Positions 36,014-45,974 of a stretch of 64,000 nucleotides of DNA are shown one piece after another (position 1 is the first letter of the stretch; the number at the start of each line of letters is the position of its first letter). The position numbers and the translations under genes were made by a program. The notes under the pieces were generated by a model. The model saw only the letters and a list, made by a program, of their open reading frames with translations, was not told where the DNA came from and did not search any database. Source of the stretch: an uncultured Alphaproteobacteria bacterium (lineage in GTDB: Bacteria; Pseudomonadota; Alphaproteobacteria; Sphingomonadales; Sphingomonadaceae); contig CAIZNH010000044.1 of NCBI GenBank assembly GCA_903934325.1, positions 1 to 64,000 of the forward strand, read 5' to 3'.

Positions 36014-36556
36014 TTAGCTTTGCCCCGTCGCCTCCCAAGGCCCCAGCATCCCTTCGGCCGGCATTGCGGCAAGCGCCGTGCCGCGCGCCAGCAGGCGGTG
36101 GGGTTCGTAAGGGCCGGGGCAGCGCCAGCCGCCCGTCATCGCCGCGGAAAAGCCCCAGCGGCCGTAATACTCCGCGTCACCGATCAGCACCTGAGGAAGG
36201 GCGGGGCCACCTGTGCCCGCCAGCCGCGCGTCCTCGGCGATCATCGCGCTCATCAGGCCCACGCCGAAGCCTTCGCCCTGCCTTTCGGGCACCACGGCGA
36301 CCGGGCCAACCATCACCAGCGGCACCTGTCCCTGCTTGGTCTGGAGTGCGATCGGCCAGCACTGGATCGTGCCGACCAGCAGATCATTCTCGTCGAGCGC
36401 GGCGAGGCTGAGGCCGGGCAGCCACGGCATGCCCTCGCGGATGCGATAGGCAGTGCGCGCATGACGCTCCGGCCCGAAGGCGCGGTCCAGCACCTCCTCG
36501 ATCATGGCGGGATCGACCGCCTCGAGCGGGATAATGGTTGCCGTTGTCGAGGCCAT
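36014..36556 (-). CDS. GNAT-family N-acetyltransferase
   Basis: 180 residues. The acetyl-CoA pyrophosphate loop is VVPERQGEGFGVGLMSA (an R/Q-x-x-G-x-G type motif), preceded by the beta-strand VMVGPVAV. It resembles the YhbS-like GNAT group; acceptor unknown. Its ATG shares one base with the stop of the upstream lipoprotein gene (TGATG), and the DUF1285 gene follows 42 bp downstream. Confidence 0.88.
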   Translation of the reverse strand: MASTTATIIPLEAVDPAMIEEVLDRAFGPERHARTAYRIREGMPWLPGLSLAALDENDLLVGTIQCWPIALQTKQGQVPLVMVGPVAVVPERQGEGFGVGLMSAMIAEDARLAGTGGPALPQVLIGDAEYYGRWGFSAAMTGGWRCPGPYEPHRLLARGTALAAMPAEGMLGPWEATGQS

Positions 36557-37719
36557 CAGCGGGCGGTGAGCTTCAGGAGCCGTGCGCCCTTGCCGTCCTC
36601 GGCCACCCAGATGGCGCCGTCCGGCCCCTGGGCAAGGCTGCGCAGGCGATTGGCAAAGTCGTAGCGGGCGGCCTCGTGCGCGCTTTCGCCATCGAAGGCG
36701 ACATCGACCAGCGCCTGAGAACCGAGCCCGGCCATCAGCGCATGGCCCTTCCAGCCTTTGAACATGGTGCCCGAATAGATCAGCATGTCGCCCGGCGCGA
36801 TTACCGGGGTCCAGCTGAGCGCGGGCTGGGCGAAGCCATCGTCAGCCGCATGATCGGGGATCGGATCGCCGTTGTAATGCTCGCCGTTCGAGCGGATCGG
36901 CCAGCCGTAATTGGCGCCGGGCTTGACGAGATTGAGCTCATCCCCGCCTGCCGGGCCGTGCTCGACCTCCCACAGCCGGCCAGCCGCGTCCCAATCCATA
37001 CCGAGGATGTTGCGGTGGCCCAGCGACCAGATCTCCGCGGTAACGCCGCCCATATCGGCCATGGGATTGCCCGCAGCGGGCGTGCCGTCGAAATTGAGGC
37101 GTACGATCTTGCCCAGCGTCGTGCCGGTATCCTGCGCCGGCTGCATCTTCTGCCGCTCGCCGCTGGCGATGAAGAGATACTTGCCATCGGGCGAGATCGA
37201 GAGGCGATGCGAATAGTGGCCGCGCCCCGTCACCTTGGGGGTCTGGCGCCAGATCACCGAGAGGCCTTCGATGGTGCAAGCGGTGGCCGAGGCGCAAACC
37301 AGCGTGCCCTTGCCGACCGCCGCACCGCGGGTGTCGTTCTCGCCCGCTTCGGCCCAGCTCAGATAGATCGTGCGCCCGCCAAGCTTCGCCGAGGCTTCCG
37401 CGGGCAGGAAGGCGATGTCGCCGAGCCCTCCCTGACCGCCATAGGCCACTGCGGGCGCGCCGCTGACATTGCCCGTGGTGCCGCTGGCGGTGTCGATGAA
37501 CTTCACCGCGCCCGCCTTTTCCGTGACGAACAGCACGCTGGTGCCGGGCGCAAAGGCGATCGCCCAGGGCTCCTCGAACGTCGCGACTTCGCTGGTGGTG
37601 AAGGGCGCGGCCTCGGCCGAGGCGGCAGCTGCGCTGTCCCCGGTTTCGGCATTCGCACAGCTTGCCAGCATCAGCGCGGACACGGAAAGAGCAGCGAGCA
37701 GGCGGGACGAGGGGATCAT
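36556..37719 (-). CDS. PQQ-dependent sugar (sorbosone/glucose) dehydrogenase-like lipoprotein
   Basis: 387 residues from the ATG at 37719; an in-frame GTG at 37743 is the alternative. A signal with lipobox (VSALMLASCAN, Cys near 21) predicts a lipid-anchored periplasmic protein. The six-bladed GSDH-type propeller shows GGQGGLGDIAFLP, GRGHYSHRLSISPDGKYLF, LGKIVRLNFDG, GHRNILGMDWD and GPAGGDELN. The family binds PQQ and oxidises sugars, but many members are uncharacterised. Its ATG overlaps the rnhB ATG on the other strand. Confidence 0.86.
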   Translation of the reverse strand: MIPSSRLLAALSVSALMLASCANAETGDSAAAASAEAAPFTTSEVATFEEPWAIAFAPGTSVLFVTEKAGAVKFIDTASGTTGNVSGAPAVAYGGQGGLGDIAFLPAEASAKLGGRTIYLSWAEAGENDTRGAAVGKGTLVCASATACTIEGLSVIWRQTPKVTGRGHYSHRLSISPDGKYLFIASGERQKMQPAQDTGTTLGKIVRLNFDGTPAAGNPMADMGGVTAEIWSLGHRNILGMDWDAAGRLWEVEHGPAGGDELNLVKPGANYGWPIRSNGEHYNGDPIPDHAADDGFAQPALSWTPVIAPGDMLIYSGTMFKGWKGHALMAGLGSQALVDVAFDGESAHEAARYDFANRLRSLAQGPDGAIWVAEDGKGARLLKLTAR

Positions 37720-38341
37720 GCTGGGGGTCACTCCGGGTTTCACAGGTCAGGGCGAGGCGATCATCATCGGGGTCGACGAGGCTGGCCGCGGGCCGCTCGC
37801 CGGGCCGGTGGTGGCCGCGGCGGTTGTGCTTGGGCGCGCGATACCTGCGGGGCTCGACGATTCCAAGCGCCTTTCGGCAAAGCGCCGCGCCGTGCTCGAT
37901 GTGGCGATCCGCGAGACCTGCTGCTGGGCGGTGGCGGTGGTCGATCCGCAAGAGATCGACCGGGTCAACATCTTCCAGGCCACCATGCTCGCCATGACCC
38001 GCGCGGTCGCCAGCCTTGCCGGCGCGATCGGCGGAGCGGTGGGCGAAGTGCTGATCGACGGCAACATGACCCCTGCCGGCCGCTGCGGCGATTGGCGCTG
38101 GCCGGCCCGCGCGATCGTCGGCGGGGACGGGATCGAGCCTGCCATCAGCGCCGCCTCGATCATCGCAAAGGAATGGCGTGACCGTCTGATGCTGGAGGCC
38201 GCGCTTGCGCACCCGCACTACGGGTGGGAGCGCAACAAGGGCTATGGCACGGCCGAACACATGGAGGCCCTGCGCATCCACGGCCCCAGCCCTCTGCACC
38301 GCCGCAGCTTTGCCCCCGTCGCGCAGGCCAGCCTGCTCTGA
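37718..38341 (+). CDS. rnhB: Ribonuclease HII
   Basis: 207 residues from the ATG at 37718, the only good start before the conserved IGVDEAGRGPLAGPV. It removes RNA from RNA-DNA hybrids and single ribonucleotides. Catalytic acids are in the DEAGRG motif, DDSKRLS, the Asp of EVLIDGN and the region SAASIIAKEWRD. The shared CATG start with the divergent lipoprotein gene means each ribosome site lies in the other's leader or coding sequence. The ccrM upstream region follows. Confidence 0.95.
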   Translation: MLGVTPGFTGQGEAIIIGVDEAGRGPLAGPVVAAAVVLGRAIPAGLDDSKRLSAKRRAVLDVAIRETCCWAVAVVDPQEIDRVNIFQATMLAMTRAVASLAGAIGGAVGEVLIDGNMTPAGRCGDWRWPARAIVGGDGIEPAISAASIIAKEWRDRLMLEAALAHPHYGWERNKGYGTAEHMEALRIHGPSPLHRRSFAPVAQASLL

Positions 38342-39724
<1,383 letters not shown>

Positions 39725-39738
39725 CCGCCCACAAGCCC

Positions 39739-40851
39739 ATGACCGACGCCGTCTATCTCTACCCCATATCCTTCGTCACCGGCCCGCAGGAGGTCGATGG
39801 CGATGCTGTGCGGCTCGGCGGGACGATGGCCTATGCCAGCGAATTCGTGCTGGTGATGCGGTTTGACGGGGTGCTGGTGGAGCGGATCATCACCACGCCT
39901 GCGGGGATGGACGAGGCGATCGGCCTGCTGCCCGATGTGCTGGCCCGCGACGCGGCGCAGCAATTCGCCAATTTCCGCAAGGTTCACGCGCCCCTGCAGC
40001 TCGGCAATCGCACCATCCGGCTCGATCAGCCGCAGGTGATGGGCATCCTCAATGTGACGCCCGACAGTTTCTCCGACGGCGGCATCAATGATGATCCGCA
40101 AATCGGGCGCGATCATGCGGCCGCGATGCTGGAGGCGGGCGCTGCGATCATCGATATCGGCGGGGAAAGCACCCGTCCGGGCGCTGCGGCGACCTTCGAG
40201 GACGAGGAAATCCGCCGCGTTGTTCCGGCGGTGGAGTATTGTGCGGCCATGGGCGCCGCGATCAGCGTCGACACCCGCCGCGCGGGCGTGATGGAGGCCG
40301 CGCTGGCGGCGGGCGCGCATATGATCAACGACGTCTCGGCGATGCGCTATGATCCGCGCACGACCGAGCTGATCGCCTCGCACCGCTGTCCGGTGGTGCT
40401 GATGCATGCGCCGGGCGCAGGCGAGGATCTGCACGCGGGCGGGCACTACAAGGATGCGGCGAGCGAGGTCTATGACTTCCTCAAACTGGCGCGGGCCCGG
40501 GCGATTGCGGCCGGGATTGCCGAGGAGCGCATCCTGCTCGATCCGGGCATCGGCTTCGGCAAGTCGCTGGCTGAAAACCTTTCGCTGATCAATGCCTTGC
40601 CGATGTTCCACGGGCTCGGCAGCCCGATCCTGCTGGGGGCGAGCCGCAAGCGCATGATCGGCGCTCTGTCGAACGAGGAAGCGGCTGACGCACGGCTCGC
40701 CGGTTCGATTGCGCTGGCGGTGAAGGGCATTGATGCGGGCGTCCACCTGCTGCGGGCGCATGATGTTCCCGAGACGGTGCAGGCGCGCAATGTGTGGCGG
40801 GGCTTGCGCGATGCGGCGCTGACGACCTTCAATCAGGTCGCGCCGGTCTGA
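39739..40851 (+). CDS. folP: Dihydropteroate synthase with an N-terminal extension
   Basis: 370 residues; start at ATG 39739. The TIM-barrel enzyme begins only near residue 100 with MGILNVTPDSFSDGG, followed by DIGGESTRPGA, ISVDTRRAGVM, MINDVSAM and DPGIGFGKSLAENL. It joins pABA to the pterin diphosphate in folate synthesis and is the sulfonamide target. The first 95 or so residues (YLYPISFVTG..., mixed beta/alpha) exceed the usual 270-280-residue enzyme and have no recognised role. It follows ccrM by 14 bp and may be co-transcribed. Confidence 0.93.
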   Translation: MTDAVYLYPISFVTGPQEVDGDAVRLGGTMAYASEFVLVMRFDGVLVERIITTPAGMDEAIGLLPDVLARDAAQQFANFRKVHAPLQLGNRTIRLDQPQVMGILNVTPDSFSDGGINDDPQIGRDHAAAMLEAGAAIIDIGGESTRPGAAATFEDEEIRRVVPAVEYCAAMGAAISVDTRRAGVMEAALAAGAHMINDVSAMRYDPRTTELIASHRCPVVLMHAPGAGEDLHAGGHYKDAASEVYDFLKLARARAIAAGIAEERILLDPGIGFGKSLAENLSLINALPMFHGLGSPILLGASRKRMIGALSNEEAADARLAGSIALAVKGIDAGVHLLRAHDVPETVQARNVWRGLRDAALTTFNQVAPV

Positions 40852-40931
40852 ACCCTTCCCACAGCGTCGCTCTTCTGTCACTCAGCGCGGCCAGAACACT
40901 CTCACACCCCACCGATTCAGGGAGCCCCTCG

Positions 40932-42089
40932 ATGCGCCTGTCGCTGCTTGCCGCTACCGTTCTTGCCGCCGCCGCCAGCCCCGTGCTGGCCCAGAGCAGC
41001 GATGTGCCCCCGGGCGTCAATCTCACGCCGGATCAACTGCTTGCGCCCTATTATGCCGAGCTGCGCAAGAAGGTTGCGATGCCGGTCGCCGGGCCGACGC
41101 CTGCGCTCAGCCCCGCCACCACGCTGACCCGCATCGCCTTTGGCAGCTGCAACCACCAGAACGCGCCGCAGCACATGTGGGCGCAGATCGCGGCGGCCAA
41201 TCCGCAGCTGTTCCTGATGATCGGCGACAATGTCTACGGCGATACCGGCTGGGATGCCGACGCCGGGCTGGAGAGCCTGCGCAGTTCCTACGCGCTTCAG
41301 GCTTCGCACCCCGAATTCAAGGGCTTCCGCGCGAAATTCCCGATGATGGCGACCTGGGACGACCATGATTTCGGCCTCAATGATGCGGGCGGCAATTTCC
41401 CGATGCGGCGCTGGGCCGAAGAGCTGTTCGAGACCTTCTGGGGGTCCTCCGATGCGGTGCGCAACCGCGACGGGATCTATGAAAGCTCCATCACCGGCCC
41501 CGAGGGCAAGCGCGTGCAGGTGATCCTGCTCGACACCCGCTTCTTCCGCTCTGACCTGAAGAAGGCCCCGTGGTCGAAGGACCGCCCGCCGCTCGGCGGC
41601 TATGTGCCTGATGATGCTACGGAAAAGACCGTGCTCGGCGCAGACCAGTGGGCCTGGCTCAAGGCCGAGCTGGCCAAGCCCGCGGACCTGCGCATCGTGG
41701 TCTCCTCGACCCAGGTCATCACCCAGGCCCACCAGTTCGAGGGCTGGACCAACTTCCCGGCCGAGCGCACCAAGCTGCTCGAAATGCTGGCGGGCCGCGA
41801 GGCGAGCGGGCTGGTCATGCTCTCGGGCGACCGCCACGCTGCGGGTATCTACAAGACTGAAATAAAAGGCAAAATAATGTGGGAGCTGACCAGCTCCTCG
41901 CTCAATCTCGCCTTCGGCAGCGACATCGAACGCGCCACTTCGCGGGAGCCTGATCCGGCCCGCGTCACACCCTTTTTCCCGATCGAGAATTACGGCCTGA
42001 TCGATATCGACTGGAAGGCGAAGACGCTCACCATGACCCTCAAGGGCAATACCAGCGCCACGCTGGCGGAGCAGGCCTTCAGCTGGTGA
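40932..42089 (+). CDS. PhoD-like alkaline phosphatase/phosphodiesterase, exported
   Basis: 385 residues. A Sec signal (MRLSLLAATVLAAAASPVLA-Q) is followed by the PhoD metallophosphatase core: FGSCNHQN with a metal-ligand Cys, GDNVYGD, TWDDHDFGLNDAGG, LLDTRFFRSDLK and SGDRHAAGIY. These supply the Fe/Ca ligands of the PhoD active site in the periplasm. It lacks the long Tat leader of classic PhoD. No pho-box was identified. The parS pair begins 4 bases after its stop. Confidence 0.92.
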   Translation: MRLSLLAATVLAAAASPVLAQSSDVPPGVNLTPDQLLAPYYAELRKKVAMPVAGPTPALSPATTLTRIAFGSCNHQNAPQHMWAQIAAANPQLFLMIGDNVYGDTGWDADAGLESLRSSYALQASHPEFKGFRAKFPMMATWDDHDFGLNDAGGNFPMRRWAEELFETFWGSSDAVRNRDGIYESSITGPEGKRVQVILLDTRFFRSDLKKAPWSKDRPPLGGYVPDDATEKTVLGADQWAWLKAELAKPADLRIVVSSTQVITQAHQFEGWTNFPAERTKLLEMLAGREASGLVMLSGDRHAAGIYKTEIKGKIMWELTSSSLNLAFGSDIERATSREPDPARVTPFFPIENYGLIDIDWKAKTLTMTLKGNTSATLAEQAFSW

Positions 42090-42093
42090 CACA

Positions 42094-42109
42094 TGTTTCA
42101 CGTGAAACA
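42094..42109. other. parS: parS centromere site, copy 1
   Basis: TGTTTCACGTGAAACA is the exact 16-bp palindromic ParB-binding sequence found in Caulobacter and most bacteria. It lies in the gap between the PhoD-like gene and the SDR gene, outside any coding sequence. ParB loads here and spreads along neighbouring DNA to guide segregation. Confidence 0.95.
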
Positions 42110-42131
42110 GCAAAAACACCCGTTCTTGCAA

Positions 42132-42147
42132 TGTTTCACGTGAAACA
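42132..42147. other. parS: parS centromere site, copy 2
   Basis: Second exact TGTTTCACGTGAAACA, starting 38 bp after the first copy with 22 bp of AT-rich sequence between them. Two perfect copies in one short intergenic gap make chance occurrence very unlikely. Confidence 0.95.
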
Positions 42148-42188
42148 TTTTTGGCCCTGTTGGAATGGCGCAAAAAATCCTCTGCAAA

Positions 42189-42950
42189 TCAGAGGGTAAA
42201 GCCGCCGTCCGAGACGAGCACGTGGCCCGTAATGTTGGAATTGGCGTCCGAGAGCAGGAAGCAAATGCTCTCCGCCATCTCCTCAGGCGAGGCAAAGCGG
42301 CCCGAAGGCGTGGTCTTGGCCATGGCCTTCAGCGTCGCCTCGCGCCCGATCCGTTCGACCGATGCGAGGAAGTCCGGGCCGCTTTCCCAGATCGCGGTGT
42401 CGACCCCGCCCGGCGCAATCGCGTTGACGCGGATGCCGGCCTTCGCGTTCTCGGCGGCTGCGATGCGCGCCATGTGGGCGACTGCCGCCTTGGAGACGCC
42501 GTAAGGCCCGATCCCCGGCAGCGGCTTCAATCCGGTGGTCGATGACACCACGACCACGCTGCCGCTCTTGCCCGCCATGGCCCGCAGCGATGTCGCCAAA
42601 GTCATGAAGGCCCCGTCGAGATTGACGTCCATGACGCGGCGCCATTCGGCAAGGCTAAGGCTCGCCAAGGGACCCCCTGCGCCGATCCCGGCATTGACCA
42701 CGGCATGGTCAAGCCCGGTCAGGCGCGGCTCTAGCGCCTGCCATAGCGCCTCGTCCGCGACGCTGCCGACGATGCGGTGCACCTCCACGCCGGGAAAATC
42801 GAGCGCGTCGAGCCCCGGCCCGTCCACATCGACGAGGAACAGCTTGGCCGCTCCGCGCTCCGCCAGCATGGTCGCACAGGCCGCACCGATCCCCGATGCT
42901 GCCCCGGTGACGAGCGCACAGCGCCCTTTGAAATCCTGAAGTGTTGTCAT
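42189..42950 (-). CDS. Short-chain dehydrogenase/reductase
   Basis: 253 residues from the ATG at 42950 (MTTLQDFKGR). Classical SDR signatures: cofactor loop VTGAASGIGAACA, Asp in FLVDVDG suggesting NAD(H) preference, VNAGIG, catalytic Ser in VVVSSTTGLK and Tyr/Lys in YGVSKAAVAH. Substrate unknown. The gene is downstream of the NtrC-like regulator (46 bp) on the same strand and directly abuts the parS pair, so ParB spreading could cover it. Confidence 0.92.
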   Translation of the reverse strand: MTTLQDFKGRCALVTGAASGIGAACATMLAERGAAKLFLVDVDGPGLDALDFPGVEVHRIVGSVADEALWQALEPRLTGLDHAVVNAGIGAGGPLASLSLAEWRRVMDVNLDGAFMTLATSLRAMAGKSGSVVVVSSTTGLKPLPGIGPYGVSKAAVAHMARIAAAENAKAGIRVNAIAPGGVDTAIWESGPDFLASVERIGREATLKAMAKTTPSGRFASPEEMAESICFLLSDANSNITGHVLVSDGGFTL

Positions 42951-42996
42951 GCCAGCGCGGCTAGGCGCGCGCGGGCCGCTAATCAAGCCGCGCCGA

Positions 42997-44433
42997 TCAA
43001 GCCGCGTTATCAATGCCCAGATCGGAAAGCTTGCGATAGAGCGTCGAGCGCCCGATCCCGAGCCTGCGCGCCACTTCCGTCATGCGGCCGCGATAATGGC
43101 CGATGGCAAGGCGGATCACGTCTGCCTCGATCTCTTCCAGCGGGCGCAGGTTGCCGTCCTCGGTGTAGAGCATGACGCCCACCCCGTCATGCGATGCGAG
43201 CGAGCGGCTGTTGTCCTGTTCGCCGAGCATCTCCGAAAGCTGCGGGAAGCTGTCTTCGGTGAGCGTGTTGCTTTCGCAATAGACCGCCGCGCGGAACAGC
43301 ACCGATTGCAGCTGGCGGACATTGCCCGGCCAGTCATAGGCGGCGAGCAGCGCCAGCGCGCTCTCGGAAATCGAGAGGTGATTGAGCCCCGGCTGTTCGC
43401 CGATGCGGGCGAGGAAATGGCGGGTGAGGGCAGGAATATCGCCGGTGCGTTCGCGCAAAGCGGGCAGGCGGATGCGGGTCGCGCCGAGCTTGGCTGCCAG
43501 CTCCTCGTCGAATTGTCCGGCCTCAACCAGCCGGTCGAGCCCGGCATTGCTGGTGACGAGCAGGCGCACATCGACGCGGAAGCCGTACCTTGCGCCCACG
43601 GGGCGGATGATGCCGCTCACCAGCGCTTCGCACAGGCGCTGCTGGAGCGCCGGGGTGAGCCGGTCGATCTCGTCGAGGATCAGCGTGCCGCCGTCGCAAT
43701 GCTGGAAGGCGCCGATCTGGCGATCGAAAGCGCCAGGGAAGCTGCCGGGTTCGTGGCCGAACAGCACCGATTCGATCGAGCCGGTGGGGATGCTGGCGAG
43801 GTTGATGATCCGCAGCGGATCCTTGGCGCGCGGGGATGCGCCATGCATCGCGCGCATGAGCATTTCCTTGCCCGTGCCGCTTTCGCCTTCGATCAGCACA
43901 TGGCCCTGGCCGCGCGCGGCCTTGGCGGCCTGCGCCAGCGCGGTGCGGAATTGCGGGGCGGTGCCGATCATCGCATCGAAATCGAGGCTGGCCGACATTT
44001 TCTCGGTCAGCGGGGCAAGCTCGTCGCGCGGGGTCTCGCGGGTGGTGACAGAGCGCAGGGCTTCCATCAGCCGGTCGGGCGAGACGGGCTTGACCAGATA
44101 GTCGCTCGCGCCCGCCCGCATTGCTTCGACTGCCAGCAGCGGCGAGGCGCTGGTGGTGAGCATCAGGATGGGGAGCGCGGGGCGGCGGGATTTCAATTCG
44201 GCAATCAGCGCGCAGGCATCATCGCCCGGCACCCATTGATCGAGCAGGATCGCGGAAAGCTGCATCCCTTCGCGCGTGCCCAGCACGGCAATCGCGGTTT
44301 CGGCATCGGGAGCGACGATCGTGCGCCAGCCCTCGCGCGCTGCAATCGCCGAGATCAGCCGCGACTGGGCCGGCTCGTCGTCGATCAGCATCACGATTCG
44401 CGCATCGCTGTGCGCTTCGGGGTGGCTATCCAT
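42997..44433 (-). CDS. NtrC-like response regulator with a degenerate GAFTGA loop
   Basis: 478 residues from the ATG at 44433 (MDSHPEAHSD); earlier ATGs at 44442 and 44550 are in frame. Layout: receiver (IVMLIDDEPAQ, phosphoacceptor Asp in ILLDQWVPGDD, Lys in YLVKPV), AAA+ domain with Walker A EGESGTGKEML and Walker B GGTLILDEIDRL, and a Fis-type helix-turn-helix (EVARRLGIGRSTLYRKLSDL). The sigma-54-contacting loop reads GSFPGA instead of GAFTGA, so open-complex formation with sigma-54 is doubtful. No partner kinase is adjacent. Confidence 0.9.
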   Translation of the reverse strand: MDSHPEAHSDARIVMLIDDEPAQSRLISAIAAREGWRTIVAPDAETAIAVLGTREGMQLSAILLDQWVPGDDACALIAELKSRRPALPILMLTTSASPLLAVEAMRAGASDYLVKPVSPDRLMEALRSVTTRETPRDELAPLTEKMSASLDFDAMIGTAPQFRTALAQAAKAARGQGHVLIEGESGTGKEMLMRAMHGASPRAKDPLRIINLASIPTGSIESVLFGHEPGSFPGAFDRQIGAFQHCDGGTLILDEIDRLTPALQQRLCEALVSGIIRPVGARYGFRVDVRLLVTSNAGLDRLVEAGQFDEELAAKLGATRIRLPALRERTGDIPALTRHFLARIGEQPGLNHLSISESALALLAAYDWPGNVRQLQSVLFRAAVYCESNTLTEDSFPQLSEMLGEQDNSRSLASHDGVGVMLYTEDGNLRPLEEIEADVIRLAIGHYRGRMTEVARRLGIGRSTLYRKLSDLGIDNAA

Positions 44434-44717
44434 CTCCGCCATTCGCCTTGCCGCTCGCCTTTCCTTCGCCGGGGCCTGTCCCCGGTGACACGGCTCGGTC
44501 ATAGGACGTGCGGGTAAAGACGGGATTAAGACCGTCCCGGCGCGGGACACATCGGCGGCGGGCGCTGCGGGCTGGGGAGAGCGGTGCGCCTCTCACTAAA
44601 GGTGACTTGAGCGCACGGCTCTGCTTCGATACGGGGGCAGGCAGAAAAATCGGCGCCGCTAGATTTGTGGCAACCAATTGCCGCCTGCGGTGTTCAGGAA
44701 CCCAAGGGGAAAAGAAA

Positions 44718-44840
44718 ATGACTGTTCACGACATGGATAAGGCCAACGAAACCTATGGCGGGTTCATGGCCACGCTGAAGTGGGCCGTGCCGGTGATCGC
44801 GCTGATCGCCTTCGCGGTTGTCGCGGCGATCGCGAACTAA
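44718..44840 (+). CDS. aa3-type cytochrome c oxidase subunit IV (COX4_pro_2-like)
   Basis: 40 residues from the ATG at 44718 with AAGGGGAAAAG upstream. A short polar head (MTVHDMDKANETYGGFM) is followed by one membrane helix (WAVPVIALIAFAVVAAIA). This matches the tiny bacterial subunit IV of aa3 oxidases. The oxidase genes are elsewhere; in sphingomonads this gene is often found just ahead of pntAA, as here (12 bp gap), linking respiration and transhydrogenase expression. Confidence 0.8.
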   Translation: MTVHDMDKANETYGGFMATLKWAVPVIALIAFAVVAAIAN

Positions 44841-44852
44841 GCGCGCCTGCCA

Positions 44853-45974
44853 GTGAAGATCGCCATCCTCAAGGAACGCGCCGCCGGGGAAACCCGCGTT
44901 GCTGTGACGCCGGAAACGGCCAAGAAGTTCGCCGCCCTTGGGCTGGCGGTCGCGGTCGAGGCGGGAGCGGGGGCCATCTCCTCGATCACCGATGCCGCCT
45001 ATGAAGAGGTCGGCGCGAGCGTAGGGGATGCTGCGGCCACAGTGAAGGATGCCGATATCATCCTCGGCATTCAGGCGCCCGATGTGGCGCTGCTGAAGGG
45101 CGCCAAGCCCGGCGCATGGGTCGCCGCGCTGTTCGATCCCTTTGCCAAGCGCGATGTGGTGGACGCATACGCCGCGGCGGGCTTTGAAGCCCTGTCGATG
45201 GAGTTCATGCCGCGCATCACCCGCGCGCAGTCGATGGACGTCTTGTCCTCGCAGTCGAACCTTGCCGGATACAAGGCGGTGCTGGCGGCAGCGGCGCAAT
45301 ATGGCCGCGCTTTCCCGATGATGATGACGGCGGCCGGCACGGTGCAGGCCGCGCGCGCCTTCATCATGGGTGTGGGTGTGGCGGGCCTTCAGGCGATCGC
45401 CACCGCGCGGCGTCTGGGCGCGCAGGTTTCGGCCACGGATGTGCGCTCGGCCACCAAGGAACAGATCCAGTCGCTGGGTGCCAAGCCGATCTTCGTCGAG
45501 AATGTCGCCGGGATCGAAGGCGAAGGCTCGGGCGGCTATGCCACGGAAATGAGCGAGGAATACCAGAAGGCGCAGGCCGAACTGGTGAGCTCGCACATCG
45601 CCAAGCAGGACATCGTCATCACCACCGCGCTGATCCCGGGCCGCGCTGCGCCGCGCCTGATCACCGATGCGCAGATCGCGACGATGAAGCCCGGCAGCGT
45701 GATCTTCGATCTCGCGGTGGCGCAGGGCGGGAATGTCGAAGGTTCGGTGGCGGATGAAGTCGTGGTGAAGCACGGCGTGTTCATCATCGGCTTCTCCAAC
45801 ACGCCTGCGCACCTGCCCGCTGACGCTTCGGCGCTGTTTGCGCGCAACCACTACAATTTCCTCAGCGCCTTCTGGGACAAGGAAGCCGGCAAGCCCGTGC
45901 TCGACGATGAAATCGGCGGTGCGATCCGGCTGACGCAGGGCGGCAAGGTCGTCAACGAACGGCTGGCGGGGTGA
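44853..45974 (+). CDS. pntAA: NAD(P) transhydrogenase subunit alpha, part 1
   Basis: 373 residues from a GTG at 44853 (MKIAILKERAAGETRVAVTP, alanine-dehydrogenase-like start). This is the NAD(H)-binding domain I of proton-translocating transhydrogenase, with the Rossmann region VGVAGLQAIATARRLGAQVSATDVR and MKPGSVIFDLAVAQGGNVEGS. It makes NADPH at the expense of proton-motive force together with pntAB and pntB downstream. The next gene overlaps its stop (GTGA) but is an unrelated exported protein. Confidence 0.94.
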   Translation: MKIAILKERAAGETRVAVTPETAKKFAALGLAVAVEAGAGAISSITDAAYEEVGASVGDAAATVKDADIILGIQAPDVALLKGAKPGAWVAALFDPFAKRDVVDAYAAAGFEALSMEFMPRITRAQSMDVLSSQSNLAGYKAVLAAAAQYGRAFPMMMTAAGTVQAARAFIMGVGVAGLQAIATARRLGAQVSATDVRSATKEQIQSLGAKPIFVENVAGIEGEGSGGYATEMSEEYQKAQAELVSSHIAKQDIVITTALIPGRAAPRLITDAQIATMKPGSVIFDLAVAQGGNVEGSVADEVVVKHGVFIIGFSNTPAHLPADASALFARNHYNFLSAFWDKEAGKPVLDDEIGGAIRLTQGGKVVNERLAG

